Shown: positions 12,333 to 62,701 of the stretch, one piece after another
Numbering within the stretch: position 1 is the stretch's first letter
How the letters are laid out: every line of letters starts with the position of its first letter
Origin: Antilocapra americana
Lineage: Eukaryota > Chordata > Mammalia > Artiodactyla > Antilocapridae
Direction: 5' to 3'
Length of the DNA: 64,000 nt
NCBI GenBank assembly: GCA_007570785.1
Contig: ML664183.1
Location: forward strand, 11,676,416-11,740,415
Position numbers and translations under genes: made by a program
Notes under the pieces: model-generated
What the model saw: the letters and a program-made list of their open reading frames with translations, nothing else
Databases searched by the model: none
Told to the model about the DNA's origin: nothing

Positions 12333-13048
12333 AACTGCTCTGACCCATTAAGAAGCTTATCTCAACTAGCAGTAACTGTGAGTGATACTTGGTAACTGAC
12401 CCAACACACACAAGGCTTGGTATCTCTCTCCATATTTAAGGGCAGTAAAATTCAATTACATATAGTTATCTCTAGCTTAACCAAAGAAAAGAGGGAGGCA
12501 ACCAAGTAGACCCTCTCTCGGACTGTATGACCCTCACTGTGCTCAGCATTGCCTGAATGAGAACACCGACCTTCTGGAGAAGAGGGTGGAGGGTAGGAGA
12601 TCTATTGGGAAGATGTTATTTATCTCTCTTTGTTGTGAGGCTGGTGGACATTGGTGACCAAGGTGAAGCAAAGATAAATCTGCTAAGGCTGTAGGGTAGG
12701 ATGGGTGGCTGTTTCAGACTGAATTTAATTAATTGCTTATATCTTGGCTGAATCATTAGGAGTTTATGTTCTAGCCTTCAGGTCTGCATGATCCAATTTG
12801 CTGTTCTGATGGTTCCTCTTGGGATGACCAAGCTTTGGAGGATTAATCCAGTCTCTCAGGAGGCGCACCAGCAGATTGATTTCAGAACATTGGCTTCAAG
12901 AAGGACAGACCTTCTGGGGTGTTGCTTTCCCCCTGAGAATGTTTATAATACTAAAGCAAGATGCTATTTAAATATCCTTCCTCAGTTTCAGATTCTTTCT
13001 CTGGCCCCCGCTGCCTTCTTCATCAGACTGAAGCAAGACCTTGCAAAA
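12333..13048. other. Intergenic, no gene recognised
   Basis: No repeat or coding signal recognised in this stretch. Confidence 0.5.
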
Positions 13049-13054
13049 TTTATT
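13049..13054 (-). terminator. AATAAA linked to the orphan exon
   Basis: A canonical polyadenylation hexamer on the minus strand 120 bases past the TGA of the candidate terminal exon. It may instead be a chance hexamer in AT-rich DNA. Confidence 0.35.
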
Positions 13055-13174
13055 CAGCAAAATTTTAATTATTATTCTAGTTCTTGAACCCTGGTAGTCC
13101 CTGGACTCTGTTCTTGGAATTTCCAGAACAGTCTCAGGAAAGGAAATCTCTTTCCCCAAACCTCCTTTCCCACT

Positions 13175-13267
13175 TCAGTTGTATTTTTTCCAGGGACCAC
13201 CCTCTGTGGACTTGATGTCCTGGAACTCAGAAGTCCGCAGCAGCTGCCGCACAGTCTCTGGGGCCAC
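13175..13267 (-). CDS. Candidate orphan terminal coding exon (30 residues), gene unknown
   Basis: On the minus strand a good acceptor (CTGACTCCCCCTGTAG) is followed by 30 open codons, VAPETVRQLLRTSEFQDIKS then TEGGPWKKYN, and a TGA at 13175-13177. An AATAAA follows 120 bases later at 13049-13054. That is the layout of a last exon with a short 3' UTR. The peptide looks protein-like and the segment is richer in G+C than its surroundings. I do not recognise the protein and found no partner exon between here and LGI1. It could be part of an unannotated minus-strand gene, a partial pseudogene, or chance: 30 open codons alone prove little, and the phase is assumed to be 0. Confidence 0.3.
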   Translation of the reverse strand: MAPETVRQLLRTSEFQDIKSTEGGPWKKYN

Positions 13268-14680
13268 CTACAGGGGGAGTCAGGTTCTGCTGCCCTCTGC
13301 TGACCACAGTGGGCTTGTTCTGCCTGTTAACCGTTGATTCCATCTTCCCCTCACCACAAAAACTGCGGTTCTTATCCTCCAAGCTCCCCTTCCTCAGCTG
13401 TCCTTAACAGATACCAAGCCCTCTTGTTATTAAGGAGCATGGCAGGAAGCCATGTTGCAGCTTCCAGGTAGAGTTTATCTCGCATGCTCGGTGAGTGATT
13501 CTGGCTCCCATTATAAAGGATAATGGGTTATTTCTGGGAAGGACCCTGAAATATGACCAGAAAATGTCTGAGCTCATCAACTCTGCCCTGCCTCTCATTC
13601 GATTTGTTGTCAGACGGTAATATTTCTTGACCTTGCCCCCACATTTTGTGATAGTTCCTATTTGGGGGCCTCTAAACACAGAGTCACTCACTACAGCATA
13701 ATAATAATTGTTATTGTTATGCTTTACCTTCTACAGTATCCTGGAAGTGGTAGCTGAGCACTACAGAAATTTCAGATATCAGCATCAGGTTGACCCTTTA
13801 AACAGAAAGCAAAGGGGAAAAGATTTGGAAAGATACTAATGGTGGTAAAATTAGTACCTGGAAATAAAGGAGACTAGGTTTAGATACCCAACATACTGGT
13901 TTATCAGGGACCATTAATACATGTCAAATCTTATTTTATAATGTAGACTTCTTCAGAGTCTTGGGCTGGTCCCTCTAATCCTTCCCAGCACGCTGATGCA
14001 GGCTGACAGCGAGATAACTGGGATGAACCTCTGGGAGGATTCACCTAAGCATAGCCGTTTTTGTTTGTCCTAAGAGAACATTTTAGCAGATGAGTGAATT
14101 TAAAAGTGGTCTGTGCTCTGCCCCCACACCAGTGTAAATATTGTAAGCATGAACATCTGCTTCATATCACTGATGACTACAGGGCATATTGACCTTAGAT
14201 TAGGGGAATGAGACAGCAAAATCCTCATCAAACCAATAGTGACATCTCTAAGCAGTGGCTGGGGTGGGGCAGGGAGGGAGCTTAGTCCCCTTGAATCTCC
14301 ATTTTTGGGAAAACTTTCCTTTTAAAAAGTTTTTTAAGTATTACATGAAAATAGATTTTTTAAAAAGTCAAATAGAGGAATTGCAATAAAAAAAAAAATA
14401 GTAGCAGCCAGTGTACACTTTGTCAAGGTTCTTTTCACCTCTGATACAGAGTAATGTCCAGGTAGTAGTTATTCCATCAAAACATGTATCAGCCTACGAA
14501 GATTATAATGACTTGGAACAGTGCTCTCAGTAGCATAAGGAAGACAGAAACCTTTATTATTTTAAGCCAGTAATATTTGAGTTCTTCCAAAGGGCTACTA
14601 TATACCCCAGCCTATTTTGACTGATACTATCGATGCAAGTACAGTGGTCACTCGCTAGGGCTCTGATTTCAGATGGATTT
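13268..14680. other. Intergenic, no gene recognised
   Basis: Upstream side of the candidate orphan exon on the minus strand. I found no convincing second exon here; the open frame at 13404-13691 (minus) has no recognisable domain. A GTTT run lies at about 14679-14697. Confidence 0.5.
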
Positions 14681-14695
14681 GTTTGTTTGTTTGTT

Positions 14696-15138
14696 TTTAA
14701 TTGAAGGAAAGTGAAAGTGAAAGTCACTCAGTCGTGTCCGACTCTTTGCGACCCCATGGACTATACAGTTCTCTAAGCCAGAATACTGGAATGGGTGGCC
14801 TTTCCCTTCTCCAGGGGATCTTCCCAACTCAGGGATCTAACCCAGGTCTCCTGCATTGCAGGTGAATTCTTTACCAGCTGAGCCATAAAGTAAGCCTTTT
14901 TTAATTGGAGTATATTTTGTTTATAATATTGCATTAGCTTCAGTTGTACAGAATGATAATTCAGTATTTTTGCAGATTATATTCCATTATAGGTTATTAT
15001 GTACTATACAGTATATCATTGTTATTTATCTATTTGATGTATAGTAGCTTGTATCTGTTAATCCCATACCCTTCATTTGTCCCTCCTCCCTTACCTCTCC
15101 CCTTTGGTAACCACAAATTCATTTTCTATGTCTGTAAA
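14696..15138 (-). mobile_element. Old L1 3' end (antisense) interrupted by a Bov-tA SINE
   Basis: L1-type 3' UTR in antisense (TTTTTAATTGGAGTATATTT ... CCCCTTTGGTAACCACAAAT) at about 14899-15138. A Bov-tA lies at its tail (about 14706-14897), with a TTTTTAATTG-type repeat on both sides, so the SINE probably entered after the L1 tail was in place. Confidence 0.75.
14706..14897 (-). mobile_element. Bov-tA SINE
   Basis: Antisense Bov-tA: GTCACTCAGTCGTGTCCGAC near the low end and the tRNA-derived head (CCAGCTGAGCCATAAAGTAA) at the high end. The box-B-like GGGATCTAACCC remnant is degenerate. Confidence 0.9.
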
Positions 15139-15330
15139 ATACAGACGTGGATTTGAATCTGGGCTCTGCCATCTCCTAACTATATGCCTTAGACAGACTT
15201 CTGAAACTTTCTGAACTTCATGTCCTTCTCTAGAAAATAGTGATAATCATGGGATTTTTGCAATGCTTGGATGACTAAATACATGTAAAACATTCAATAC
15301 ATGTTCTGCACAGAATAAATGCTCAGAATA
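15139..15330 (+). mobile_element. MIR
   Basis: Contains GATTTGAATCTGGGCTCTGC CATCTCCTAACTATATG and a downstream AATACATGTAAAACATTCAA, the MIR core and tail in sense. Confidence 0.75.
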
Positions 15331-15378
15331 TGGTAGCTTTCAATGATTAACAGTGTTTTTAGCCTATTTAACACAAGT

Positions 15379-15623
15379 TCACAGGTAATATGGGGATTCT
15401 CAGGTGGAGCTAGTGGTAAAGAACTGCCTGCCAATGAAGGAGACATTAGAGATGAAGGTTTGATCCCTGAGTGGGAAAGATCCCCTGGAGGAGGGCATGG
15501 CAACCCACTCCAGTATTCCTGCCTGGAGAATCCCATGGAGAGAGGAACCTGGTGGCCTACAGTCCATGGGGTCACCGACTCGGACACTACTGAAGTGACT
15601 GAGCATGCACTCACAGGTAATAT
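15379..15623 (+). mobile_element. Bov-tA SINE with 13-bp TSD
   Basis: Full-length Bov-tA in sense, from GGGGATTCTCAGGTGGAGCT to GAAGTGACTGAGCATGCAC. Identical TCACAGGTAATAT copies lie at 15379-15391 and 15611-15623. Confidence 0.93.
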
Positions 15624-16102
15624 AAATACAGAAGGAATGTGTGTGAGCTGGCAGAGCTATTGCATTAGATGGAGTACTGCCTTTTAGGAGATATAGAAAG
15701 GAGTAAGTTCTTCAAGCTTTGTGGTGAAAATAAGTGCACATATGACTATTTTGTGATAGTGGAGAGGAAGGGGCCTTTATATTTGGTCTTTCAAAATAGT
15801 ATCTCTGCTTGTTCACACTCCATTCAGAGAACAAGTCTTTTTTACTAAACCTTGATGAATTCTGTGCTAAAAATACTCTATTCCCATTTGGTGCAGTGAA
15901 ATGTCATATCCATTAAAAACACCAACATACCAAATGCTGCGTGCAGAGCCTCAGCCCAGCAAATTCATGTCAACAGGATATTATGCTCACCCTCATCTTC
16001 TTCATACTGTGCGTCTCAGCAGGTAATTCTGAAGGATTAGCTAAGGCGTAATTGTTATCTTAATCTTTTAAATTATAAAAGCAAAGAGCTCATGTATTCC
16101 AA
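15624..16102. other. Intergenic, no gene recognised
   Basis: AT-rich non-coding DNA between two SINE insertions. Confidence 0.6.
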
Positions 16103-16408
16103 CAAATTCACTTTTATAATTTCATTTATTTTTGACTGTGCTGGGTCTTTGTTGCTGTGTGGGCTTTTCTCTACTTGCAGCAAGCAGGGGCTGCTCTCTT
16201 ATTGCAGAGCGCGGGCTCTAGGGGGTGTGGGCTTCAGCAGCTGGGGCTCCTGAGCTCTAGAGCCCAGACTCAATATTTGTGTGCACAGGCTTAGTTGCTC
16301 TGCAGCATGTGGAATCTTCCCAAATCCAGGATCAAACTCATGTCTCCTGCATTGGCAGGCAGAGTCTTTACCACTGAGCCACCAGAGAAGCCCCCAAACT
16401 CACTTTTA
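16103..16408 (-). mobile_element. CHR-type SINE, nearly full length, with 14-bp TSD
   Basis: Antisense, with the tail near 16120, GTGTGGGCTTTTCTCTACTT in the body and the head CACTGAGCCACCAGAGAAGC. Flanked by CAAATTCACTTTTA (16103-16116) and CAAACTCACTTTTA (16395-16408). Confidence 0.92.
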
Positions 16409-16739
16409 AAGAAGTTGTGGCCCATGGATAAAAATGACTTCTCAAGGTCACAAGAATATAAATCTGGGCCAAGATCTCCAAACATCCAAGCTAATTTTTT
16501 CACCATAATAACACAGAGATACAGCACTTTCAGGGCTAGAAGGGCCTGATCCAGTTCCAATAAGTTATAGAGAAAATTGAGGCCAAAAGAAACTTAAAAT
16601 GTTTCACCCCAGGCAGTACTTGAAGCCAGCACATTCTAGAGTTTTGGGCCAACTTGTGTAATCACAGGCTTGGTGCTGTGACGTGTCACTGGTCAATCCA
16701 ATTAGGGGCCCCAAGATCCCAGTTAGTGGACTGGAAATG

Positions 16740-16940
16740 AGCTATCAATATTAGAATCACCTTAGTGATGTTTAAAAATAAAAATTCCTGGATACCAATT
16801 TTTGAAGATTCGGTTTAAGTGAGTCTGAGGTGAGGTCCCCAGAATCTGTATGGTTAGTTAGTTTGTTAATTAATCCATGTAGTTAGTTTGCTTTCTAGCT
16901 GATTCTGAGGGACATCCAGATAGGGGAACCATTATTAATA
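16740..16940. mobile_element. MER5A-like hAT fossil
   Basis: TTAGAATCACCTTAGTGATG at the left and GCTGATTCTGAGGGACATCC at the right are decayed halves of the near-palindromic Charlie MITE, with a TTAGTTAGTTTG-type low-complexity stretch in the middle. Confidence 0.55.
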
Positions 16941-17808
16941 GAAGTAAGTGCTTTATGTTCTGTTTCCTGCTGAGACTGACCTATGACCATTTCCAGCTGA
17001 TGACGAGATACCTATGGGAAAGCTTAGTCAGGGAAAGTCCTGGGCCACCAAGGAGCCTCTAAGATTTTAATCTGCAAAGCCAACCTCAAGGTAATTAGAG
17101 TGAGGAGAGAGCTGCCCTCGCCAGATGGAGATTGATCTGAAATGGAAACACATCCAGGAGAACAGAAAGTGATCTAGGAACACTTGGTCTCATCTCCCAG
17201 GCACGGGTGGCCACTAAATCAAAACTGGCAGCTTGACTTCTCTTGGGAAAACATCCTTTTAAAATTAAGGTTATCTGTTTAAATATTTTAAAACAGAATA
17301 TTTGAGAGAACACCATTTTTAAATGTACATAACTTTACATAATGTAAAATTGTAACAATGAATCATTATGAATAATAGACAAAGATAGGTTCTGTTTTGT
17401 CAAGTTTCACAAAATAAGAGCTGGAAGGGCTCTCTGAAACCTTTTAGTGAAAAGGATTCTAAACACATCTGAGGGTGTGGCTTCTCTTCTGGTAAGTTTT
17501 TCTCTAAGTAGAGGATCTCAATAGAGATCACACGTCTTGCTGATGACTTTTGTTATTTTACCTGTATAGCATCCTTTCCTTCTTTTTAACAGCACCCTAG
17601 TTTTACTTTAGAGAATTGCTCTTACCTTACTGTCATTACACATGGTTCTCATCCATGGGTTCCAGGGGTGGTCACCTGACCCAAGCTTGGCCAATCAAAG
17701 CACTCTATCCTTAACCAAAGCAACTGCTCCAGGGATGGGCTCTTGGCCAATGAGCATCAACCCTCAACCTTTGCTAGAACTACTGAGAAAGAGGTTATGG
17801 GCATGGCT
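16941..17808. other. Intergenic, no gene recognised
   Basis: Non-coding. The open frame at 17095-17316 (minus) has no recognised domain. Confidence 0.6.
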
Positions 17809-18462
17809 AAACTGGCAATAGAAAGGGGAAAAAGTGGAAGCAGTGACAGATTTTATTTTCTTGGGCTTCAGAATCACTGCGGATGGTGACTGCAGCCATG
17901 AAATTAAAAGATGCTTGCTCCTTGGAAGGAAAGTTATGACAAACCCCTAGACAGAGTACTAAAAAACAGAGACATCACTTTGCTGACAAAGTCTGTATAG
18001 TCAAAGCTATGGTTTTTCCAGTAGTCATGTACGAATGTGAGAATTGGGCAATAAAGAAAGCTGAGCACCAAAGAATTGATGTTTTCGAATTGTGGTGCTG
18101 GAGAAGACTCTTGGGAGTCCCTTGGACTGAAAGGAGATCAAACCAGTCAATCCTAAAGGGAATCAATCCTGAATATTCATTGGAAGGACTGATGCTGAAG
18201 CTGAAGCTCCAATACTTGGACCACCTAATTCGAAGAGCCGACTCATTGGAAAAGACCCTTATGCTGGGAAGGATTGAAGGCAGAAGGAGAAGGGGGTGGC
18301 AGAAGATAAGATGGTTAGATAGCATCACTTACTCAATGGACATGAATCTGAGCAAACTCCAGGAGATAGTGAAGGACAGGGGAGCCTGGTGTGCTGCAGT
18401 CTACGTGGTCGAAAAGAGTCAGACATGACTTAGTGATTGAATAACAACAACAAAACTGACAA
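17809..18462 (+). mobile_element. BovB, 5' truncated, with TSD
   Basis: The last 0.63 kb of BovB ORF2 and 3' end (VVMYECENWAIKKAEHQRID, ending AGACATGACTTAGTGATTGA ATAACAACAAC). Flanks AAACTGGCAA (17809-17818) and AAACTGACAA (18453-18462) differ at one base. The reading frame is broken near 17948. Confidence 0.93.
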
Positions 18463-18839
18463 GAGGCAACATCAGAGCTGCTGGGGGTGTCTTTCTGCCA
18501 AGAATGGAGAGACTGCCTTAGGAAGAAATCAACATGGAGGAAAACAGAGCCAAGAGTCAGAGAAAGACAGATGAATGATAATATCATCTTTGTATCCAGT
18601 CCAGGTTTCTCTGAAACTAGATGCATTTTTATGTTTAAACTAGTTCAGCTGGATTTCAGCAACTGAAAACCAAAAGAATCCTGACCACTGTGTCTCCTTG
18701 GGGATCAGAAACTGGGGTTGCAAAATGGTCATGTGTATTTGGGAATTTACACAGATAATTCTTAAAGACTCATTAAGTATGGACAAGGTTTGGAGACAAG
18801 AAATGGGATTAGGCATTCCTTCACTAGACCACTAGTAGT

Positions 18840-19230
18840 TGTGAATGACTGTCCAGTGACCCGCCCACCACCCCCCAGTGTTCCCCTGGGGCCCACGCCA
18901 AGAGGACTGAGGCCGCCGGCTGCCACACACTTTGCAGTGGCCCCTGACTTCCTCCATTCATTGGAGCCTCAGGCTCCCCTATCTGCTGGGAATCCTGCCT
19001 ACTCTGCCAATTCTCTTGTTTATCGCTGAACCCTAGGTAGGTAAGGCACGAGCTGGGAAGCTGGAAGAAAATGCGAGGAGCCGTAGAAACCGCAGATAGG
19101 CTTTAGTGCCTGGTGCGGCAGCCAGAGATGTTCCAGGAGGACTTACACAGGTATACACGAGCAAACGTGGCAGTTCCCCAAGCTGTTACGTACTGATGCG
19201 TGTGCGCATTGCTATAGAAGATCTCAGCTG
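18840..19230. other. CpG-richer unique segment downstream of LGI1
   Basis: About 15 CpGs in roughly 390 bases by eye, against a CpG-poor background, with no recognised repeat. Includes CCGCCGG and ATGCGTGTGCGC. The open frame at 18790-19029 is proline-rich and unrecognised. It could be a regulatory element or an untranscribed GC-rich island. Confidence 0.45.
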
Positions 19231-19324
19231 TTATATAACCATGCAAAGTCATTGCTTACAGGCAGTGGGGCGAAAGAGCCTATTGCCACCTTAGCCAATC
19301 ACTAGTTCTCTACAGTTGCTGTTT

Positions 19325-19417
19325 CCTTCTCCAGGGGATCTTCCCAACCCAGGGATCAAACCCATGTCTCCTGCTTGCAGGCAGATCCTTTACCACTGAG
19401 CCACCTGGGAAGCCCTA
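19325..19417 (-). mobile_element. Bov-tA SINE, tRNA-head fragment
   Basis: Antisense Bov-tA head only (GGGATCTTCCCAACCCAGGG ATC, then CCACTGAGCCACCTGGGAAG). Confidence 0.85.
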
Positions 19418-19454
19418 GACATAGGTACATATACATATATGCAAATGTGCTGTG

Positions 19455-19650
19455 GTGGGTCACTCACTTGTGTTCAACTCTTTGCAAGCCCATGGACTAT
19501 AGCCTGCCAGGTCCCTCTGTCCATGGGGATTCTCCAGGTAAGTATACTGGTGTGGGTTGCCATTTCCTCCTCTAGGGAATCTTCCCAACCCAGGGATCGA
19601 ACCCTTGTCTCCTGTGTCTCCTGCATTGCAGATGGATCTTTACTGCTTTG
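19455..19650 (-). mobile_element. Bov-tA SINE, near full length
   Basis: Antisense, from TGGGTCACTCACTTGTGTTC to CTCCTGCATTGCAGATGGAT. It lies 40 bases from another Bov-tA fragment in the same orientation. It carries a small internal duplication of the CTCCTGTGT/CTCCTGCAT block. Confidence 0.88.
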
Positions 19651-20254
19651 TGCTGTTCTCTGCTAAGCACGTCATGTGCTATTCTGATTATTGCTGCTAA
19701 AAAGCCACTCCAAAACTTGGCCTTTTAAAATAATGATTTTATTATGCTCATAGATACTGTGGGTCAGGAAATTGGACAGGGCATCATAGGAATGGCTTGT
19801 CTCTGCTCCATGATTCTGATCTTCAGTTGGGAATATTTGCCCATCTGTGGTGACTTGACAGCTGAGACATGAAATCACCTGGAGGCATCTTCGCTCACAA
19901 AAGTGGTGGCTGATGTGGCGGTTGGCTGAGACCTCATCTGGGGCTGTTGACCAAAGCTTGGGCTCCCTCAGAGTGGTGCCTTGGGCTAATAGGACTTTGT
20001 ATGCAGCATCTCAGGCCTCCAAAAGAGACCCTCCCAGTTTCACAAGGCAGAAGCTTCATTGTTTTTATGCCTTCACTTCCAAAGTCAAACTGCATCATTT
20101 CTACTACATTTTACCAGTCCCCAGGCCATCCAGACGGAAGGATCAAGGAATTAGGCATCATGTCTTGATGGAGTTAGGGCAAGGTTCTCATGGAGCATGT
20201 AGGATGGGAAATATCATTGTGGCCATATTTGTAAAATTCAGTTCACCATGTGTG

Positions 20255-20410
20255 CCTTGTTTCATTTAATCCTTTTGTTGTCCTCGGAGTAGGCATTGTT
20301 GTCCTTACAGATGAAGAAACTCAGGCTCAGCAAGGTCACGTAACTTGCCTGTGGACAAAGCCAGTAAATGACAGGACAGGACTTAAACCCAATCTGTACC
20401 AAGCAGGTGT
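20255..20410 (-). mobile_element. MIR
   Basis: TTACAGATGAAGAAACTCAG GCTCAGCAAGGTCACGTAACTTGCC is the antisense MIR core. The remainder decays toward 20410. Confidence 0.8.
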
Positions 20411-20412
20411 TC

Positions 20413-20648
20413 TCTAACAGAGGTGAATGCCAAGTTGCTTCAGTTGTATCCAATTCTTTGCAACACTGTAGCCTGCCAGGCTCCTCTATCCATGGGATTC
20501 TCTAGGCAAAAATACTAGAGTGGGTTGGCATGCCCTCCTCCAGGGAATCATCCCGACTCAGGGATCGAAGCTGCGAGTCTTCAGTCTCCTGCACTGACCA
20601 GGCATGTTCTTTACTACTAGCATCACCAGGGGAGTCCCCCTCTAACAC
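20413..20648 (-). mobile_element. Bov-tA SINE
   Basis: Antisense Bov-tA (GTTGCTTCAGTTGTATCCAA to AGCATCACCAGGGGAGTCC) flanked by decayed CTCTAACAC-type duplications near 20413 and 20640. Confidence 0.88.
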
Positions 20649-21944
20649 ACATGTGCTGCTTATCGGACAAAGTCAGACATTCCAAGGCCAGATCTCCCTA
20701 TGTGTGGCACTGGGAGTGGGTGGGTCTTCTTCTCGTCCCCCCCATCACCCTGATGTCAGAGTTGATATCTTCCCCATGTGGTAAAGGAATCCGGTTCCTA
20801 TGCATAACTCCCCATGGTGTGGCTTCCCAGAGACTATGTAACTATTATGTGCACCTTTAATGCCTCAAGTTTGCCAGATACAAGCTGCCAGAGTTGCTGT
20901 CTGTCCCACCTGTCCCCCTAGTCATTCAGCAAAAGAGTCTGAGGAACAGAATATCTCTTCTGCCCTGATTCCCTTCGGAAATCATCTCTTCCTTTTATGT
21001 TCGAACAAGGACCACTTCTTCCAGGAACTCATCTTGGACACTCCTATCATACTTAAAATCAGAATGTTTAGGTGATATTTGGCACTCACAGCTTATTCTG
21101 TAGTTTTTTGTGTCCTAATCACCCTGTTAGTCTTCTAAGGCCCCACAGGTCAAGGGCTATGCTCTGTTCCTCAGTTTTCCTCCTCAAACCACAGAAAAGA
21201 TACCCCGTTAGTAGGTACTCAGTAAATATGACTGATTAGATCAAAGGGCCTTGTGAAGTTTATTACTAAGTTTATCACATGTGCATCTTCAAAAGCAGTT
21301 TTTGAGAACCTACTCTATCAAAGGCATTGTGCTAGGTGCTAACATACCATGTGATCCAGGAGCAGGAATTTAGAAAATCAGATCTGAGCCTTGTGGGCAC
21401 TCAGCAGTATGTCAGTAATGTGTCAGAACTGATGTCTAGAAGCAAAGCATCCTTGGTCAGATTGAGGCCTTCATATCAGATACATCTGATGCAAGTGCTG
21501 TAAGGTTACAATCTCTGTCAGCTGTCAGATGATTCGAGAGTCAGACATTTAGAAGCCCCTGAAGAAGGCTTTAAAAATCCAAAATCTTGAATTTAGCTTC
21601 TATACATTCTCCAAATGATGTTTTTAGCTGGAGCTATCAGATAGGAAAGGATGGGCCTAACTGTCTAATTAGCCATCTTATAACAGGCAAATTCCTCTAC
21701 TCTTCCATTTGTCACTATTTCACCCCAAAGTGTTCCCAAAAGCCATGCCCTTTAGAAACTCCTTTGAATGTTCAAACTCAGCCTATCAACCTGATAATAA
21801 ATGATAGGCAATCAGTGAATGTTCATCTTCACTCATTATTTACTACATAAATTCTCAATCCAAATATAACCCCATTGTAAAAAACTCTTTACTCAACATA
21901 CTATCACCAAGAATAAAATAACTCCTGTAAATAATTACCTTTGG
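20649..21944. other. Region between repeats and the LGI1 3' end, no gene recognised
   Basis: Unique non-coding sequence. A short MIR/L2-like piece (CAAAGGCATTGTGCTAGGTG) occurs near 21320. The open frame at 21587-21850 has no recognised domain. Confidence 0.55.
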
Positions 21945-22303
21945 GATATGAAAGAAAATGTAAACATTTTATTTGGCAGTTGTTTCTGAACACATGAATA
22001 AATAAATGGAAAAGTACATATTCATATTTCTTTTTGGAGTAACAGATACCATTAAACGCTTATTTACACATCTTCACTGCAAAGAACAGTTACACAATTC
22101 AGTTTTGTCTTATAAAAGGTAACTTCCCACACCACTGGACTGGACAGTTAAGGATGGAGATACGGGTAGTGCTTGGTTCTAGCAGTCTCAATGTTTGAAA
22201 GGCATTCATTTGCAAGTGTGAAAAGAAGAGTCATCATGCATTTGAGTTCATCCGGATCATGTACTGTAGAAAGTTACTGATGGCAGCCACAGAATTTGGT
22301 GTG
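21945..22303 (-). other. LGI1: LGI1 3' untranslated region
   Basis: About 350 bases from the stop codon to just past the AATAAA at 21968-21973. I see no repeat in it. Its length fits the known 2.2-kb LGI1 mRNA when added to the 1674-nt CDS and a short 5' UTR. The exact cleavage site is inferred. Confidence 0.7.
21968..21973 (-). terminator. LGI1: LGI1 polyadenylation signal AATAAA
   Basis: A canonical AATAAA on the minus strand (TTTATT on plus), about 330 bases after the LGI1 stop codon. This is the best candidate for 3' end formation. Confidence 0.7.
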
Positions 22304-61388
<39,085 letters not shown>

Positions 61389-61592
61389 GGCATGGCTCAG
61401 ATGGTAGAGAATCTGCCTGCAATGCAGGAGACCCAGGTTCGATCCCTGGGTTGGGAAAAATCCCCTGGAGAAGGAAATAGGAACCCACTCCAGTATTCTT
61501 GCCTGGAGAATTCCATGGACAGAGGAGCCTGGCGGGCTAAAGTCCATGGGGTCACAAAGTGTCAGACACGACTGAACGACTACACTTTCTTT
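61389..61592 (+). mobile_element. Bov-tA SINE
   Basis: Sense, full length: GCATGGCTCAGATGGTAGAG to CAGACACGACTGAACGACT, then a CTTT-rich tail. The tRNA-like box B GGTTCGATCCC is well kept. Confidence 0.93.
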
Positions 61593-62540
61593 CTTTTGTG
61601 GGGAAACAGGATCCTTCCCTCCCTCCATTTCACTTTCAAATGTATTAAACTATTAAGATGGCTTGATCAGTCCCTGGCTCTGTACTCTGTAGCTATGAAA
61701 GGGTGAGCAGTCTTTCATGTCTGACTTGGTTAAGCCGGGAGGGCAAATGAATGAGGGAAAGAAAGCATTGCCATAACTTCACTCCACAGCTGTATTTATC
61801 TGGCAGTTCAGTTTGTCAGTTCAAGTGGAAAAAGGACCATAGCGGGGGGTGAGGGGGGTGTTCTAAGGACAAATGACAATGGGCATTCTGAAAAGACAGT
61901 AACTTTTTCTTTTTGTATGGCATTTAAAGCTCAGACTTGAATTCCCCATTCAATTAAAACACCCACCGAGATGAGGCACCAGTTGAACTGTGTAATACAG
62001 ATAACTGGTATTCTTTTAGGGAGGAGGAACCATTCCAGGCTCCAGAATTGGTCTAAGGAGGGAGCTAGTGAGAGGAGGGCAGGTTGTTGCAAGAGTGACG
62101 TTTTGAGGGACCTGGGGAGGAGTTCCTACTGCTGACCAAGCTTCCCTGCCCTCCTCCGGGAGGCCTTGGTAGGCCACTGAGAGGGGATGGGAAGTGGGAG
62201 GGTAGATGCTTCCCTCCCCAAGAGGGGTTTCCTCCAGCTTGGAAGTTTATATAAGTTTTGGCAACCCACCTGTGCATGACGGGGGCGCCTTGGGAGAGGT
62301 GCCTAGAAAGGATGAAGGCAGAGCTGGAAGGAGGCCCAGGAAGGTGGGGGAGCCCTGGCCAAGGCCGGCTCCCTGCCCAGTCCCAGCTCTGGAGCAGTAG
62401 CTGAGGGACTCCAGGGCTGGCTCTGCACTTGGCCAGCCACGTGACCATGGGCTAGCTATTTCAGCTTTCTAGGCCAGTTTTACTCCCCAGTAAAATCGGG
62501 AGTGTATTTAATAGTGCATATTATATAAAGTTGATTTTAA
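61593..62540. other. Intergenic, G/C-richer toward 62.05-62.45 kb
   Basis: No gene recognised. The GC-rich stretch 62050-62450 is open on both strands (62065-62448 minus; 62206-62400 plus), which is typical of composition rather than coding. Confidence 0.5.
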
Positions 62541-62701
62541 AAAATATATATTTAATTTATTTATTTGGCTGTGCCAGGTCTTAGTTGTGGCCCTCGGAAT
62601 CTTTAGTTGCAGCATGCAGGATCTAGTTCCCTGACCAGTGATGGAACCCAGGTCCCCTGCACTGGGAGCATAGAGCCACTAGACCACCAGGGAAAGTCCC
62701 A
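62541..62701 (-). mobile_element. CHR-type SINE
   Basis: Antisense: an ATATATATTTAATTTATTTA tail, TTGGCTGTGCCAGGTCTTAG, and the head CTAGACCACCAGGGAAAGTC CC. Confidence 0.88.

Noticed and set aside
15343..15687. 114-codon frame across a Bov-tA SINE
   Set aside because: Open frames across Bov-tA recur at every copy in the window and are a property of the SINE sequence.
17660..17765. Two similar CCAATCAAAG / CCAATGAGC motifs near 17690 and 17747, possible CCAAT boxes
   Set aside because: They lie in a small diverged internal repeat far from any start site, with no promoter context.
61400..61450. tRNA-like box A/box B in Bov-tA copies
   Set aside because: These are the tRNA-Glu-derived heads of SINEs, not tRNA genes; the cloverleaf is degenerate and continues into SINE body.
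62065..62448. 127-codon proline/glycine/serine-rich frame
   Set aside because: GC-rich sequence open on both strands, no domain, no splice or poly(A) context.
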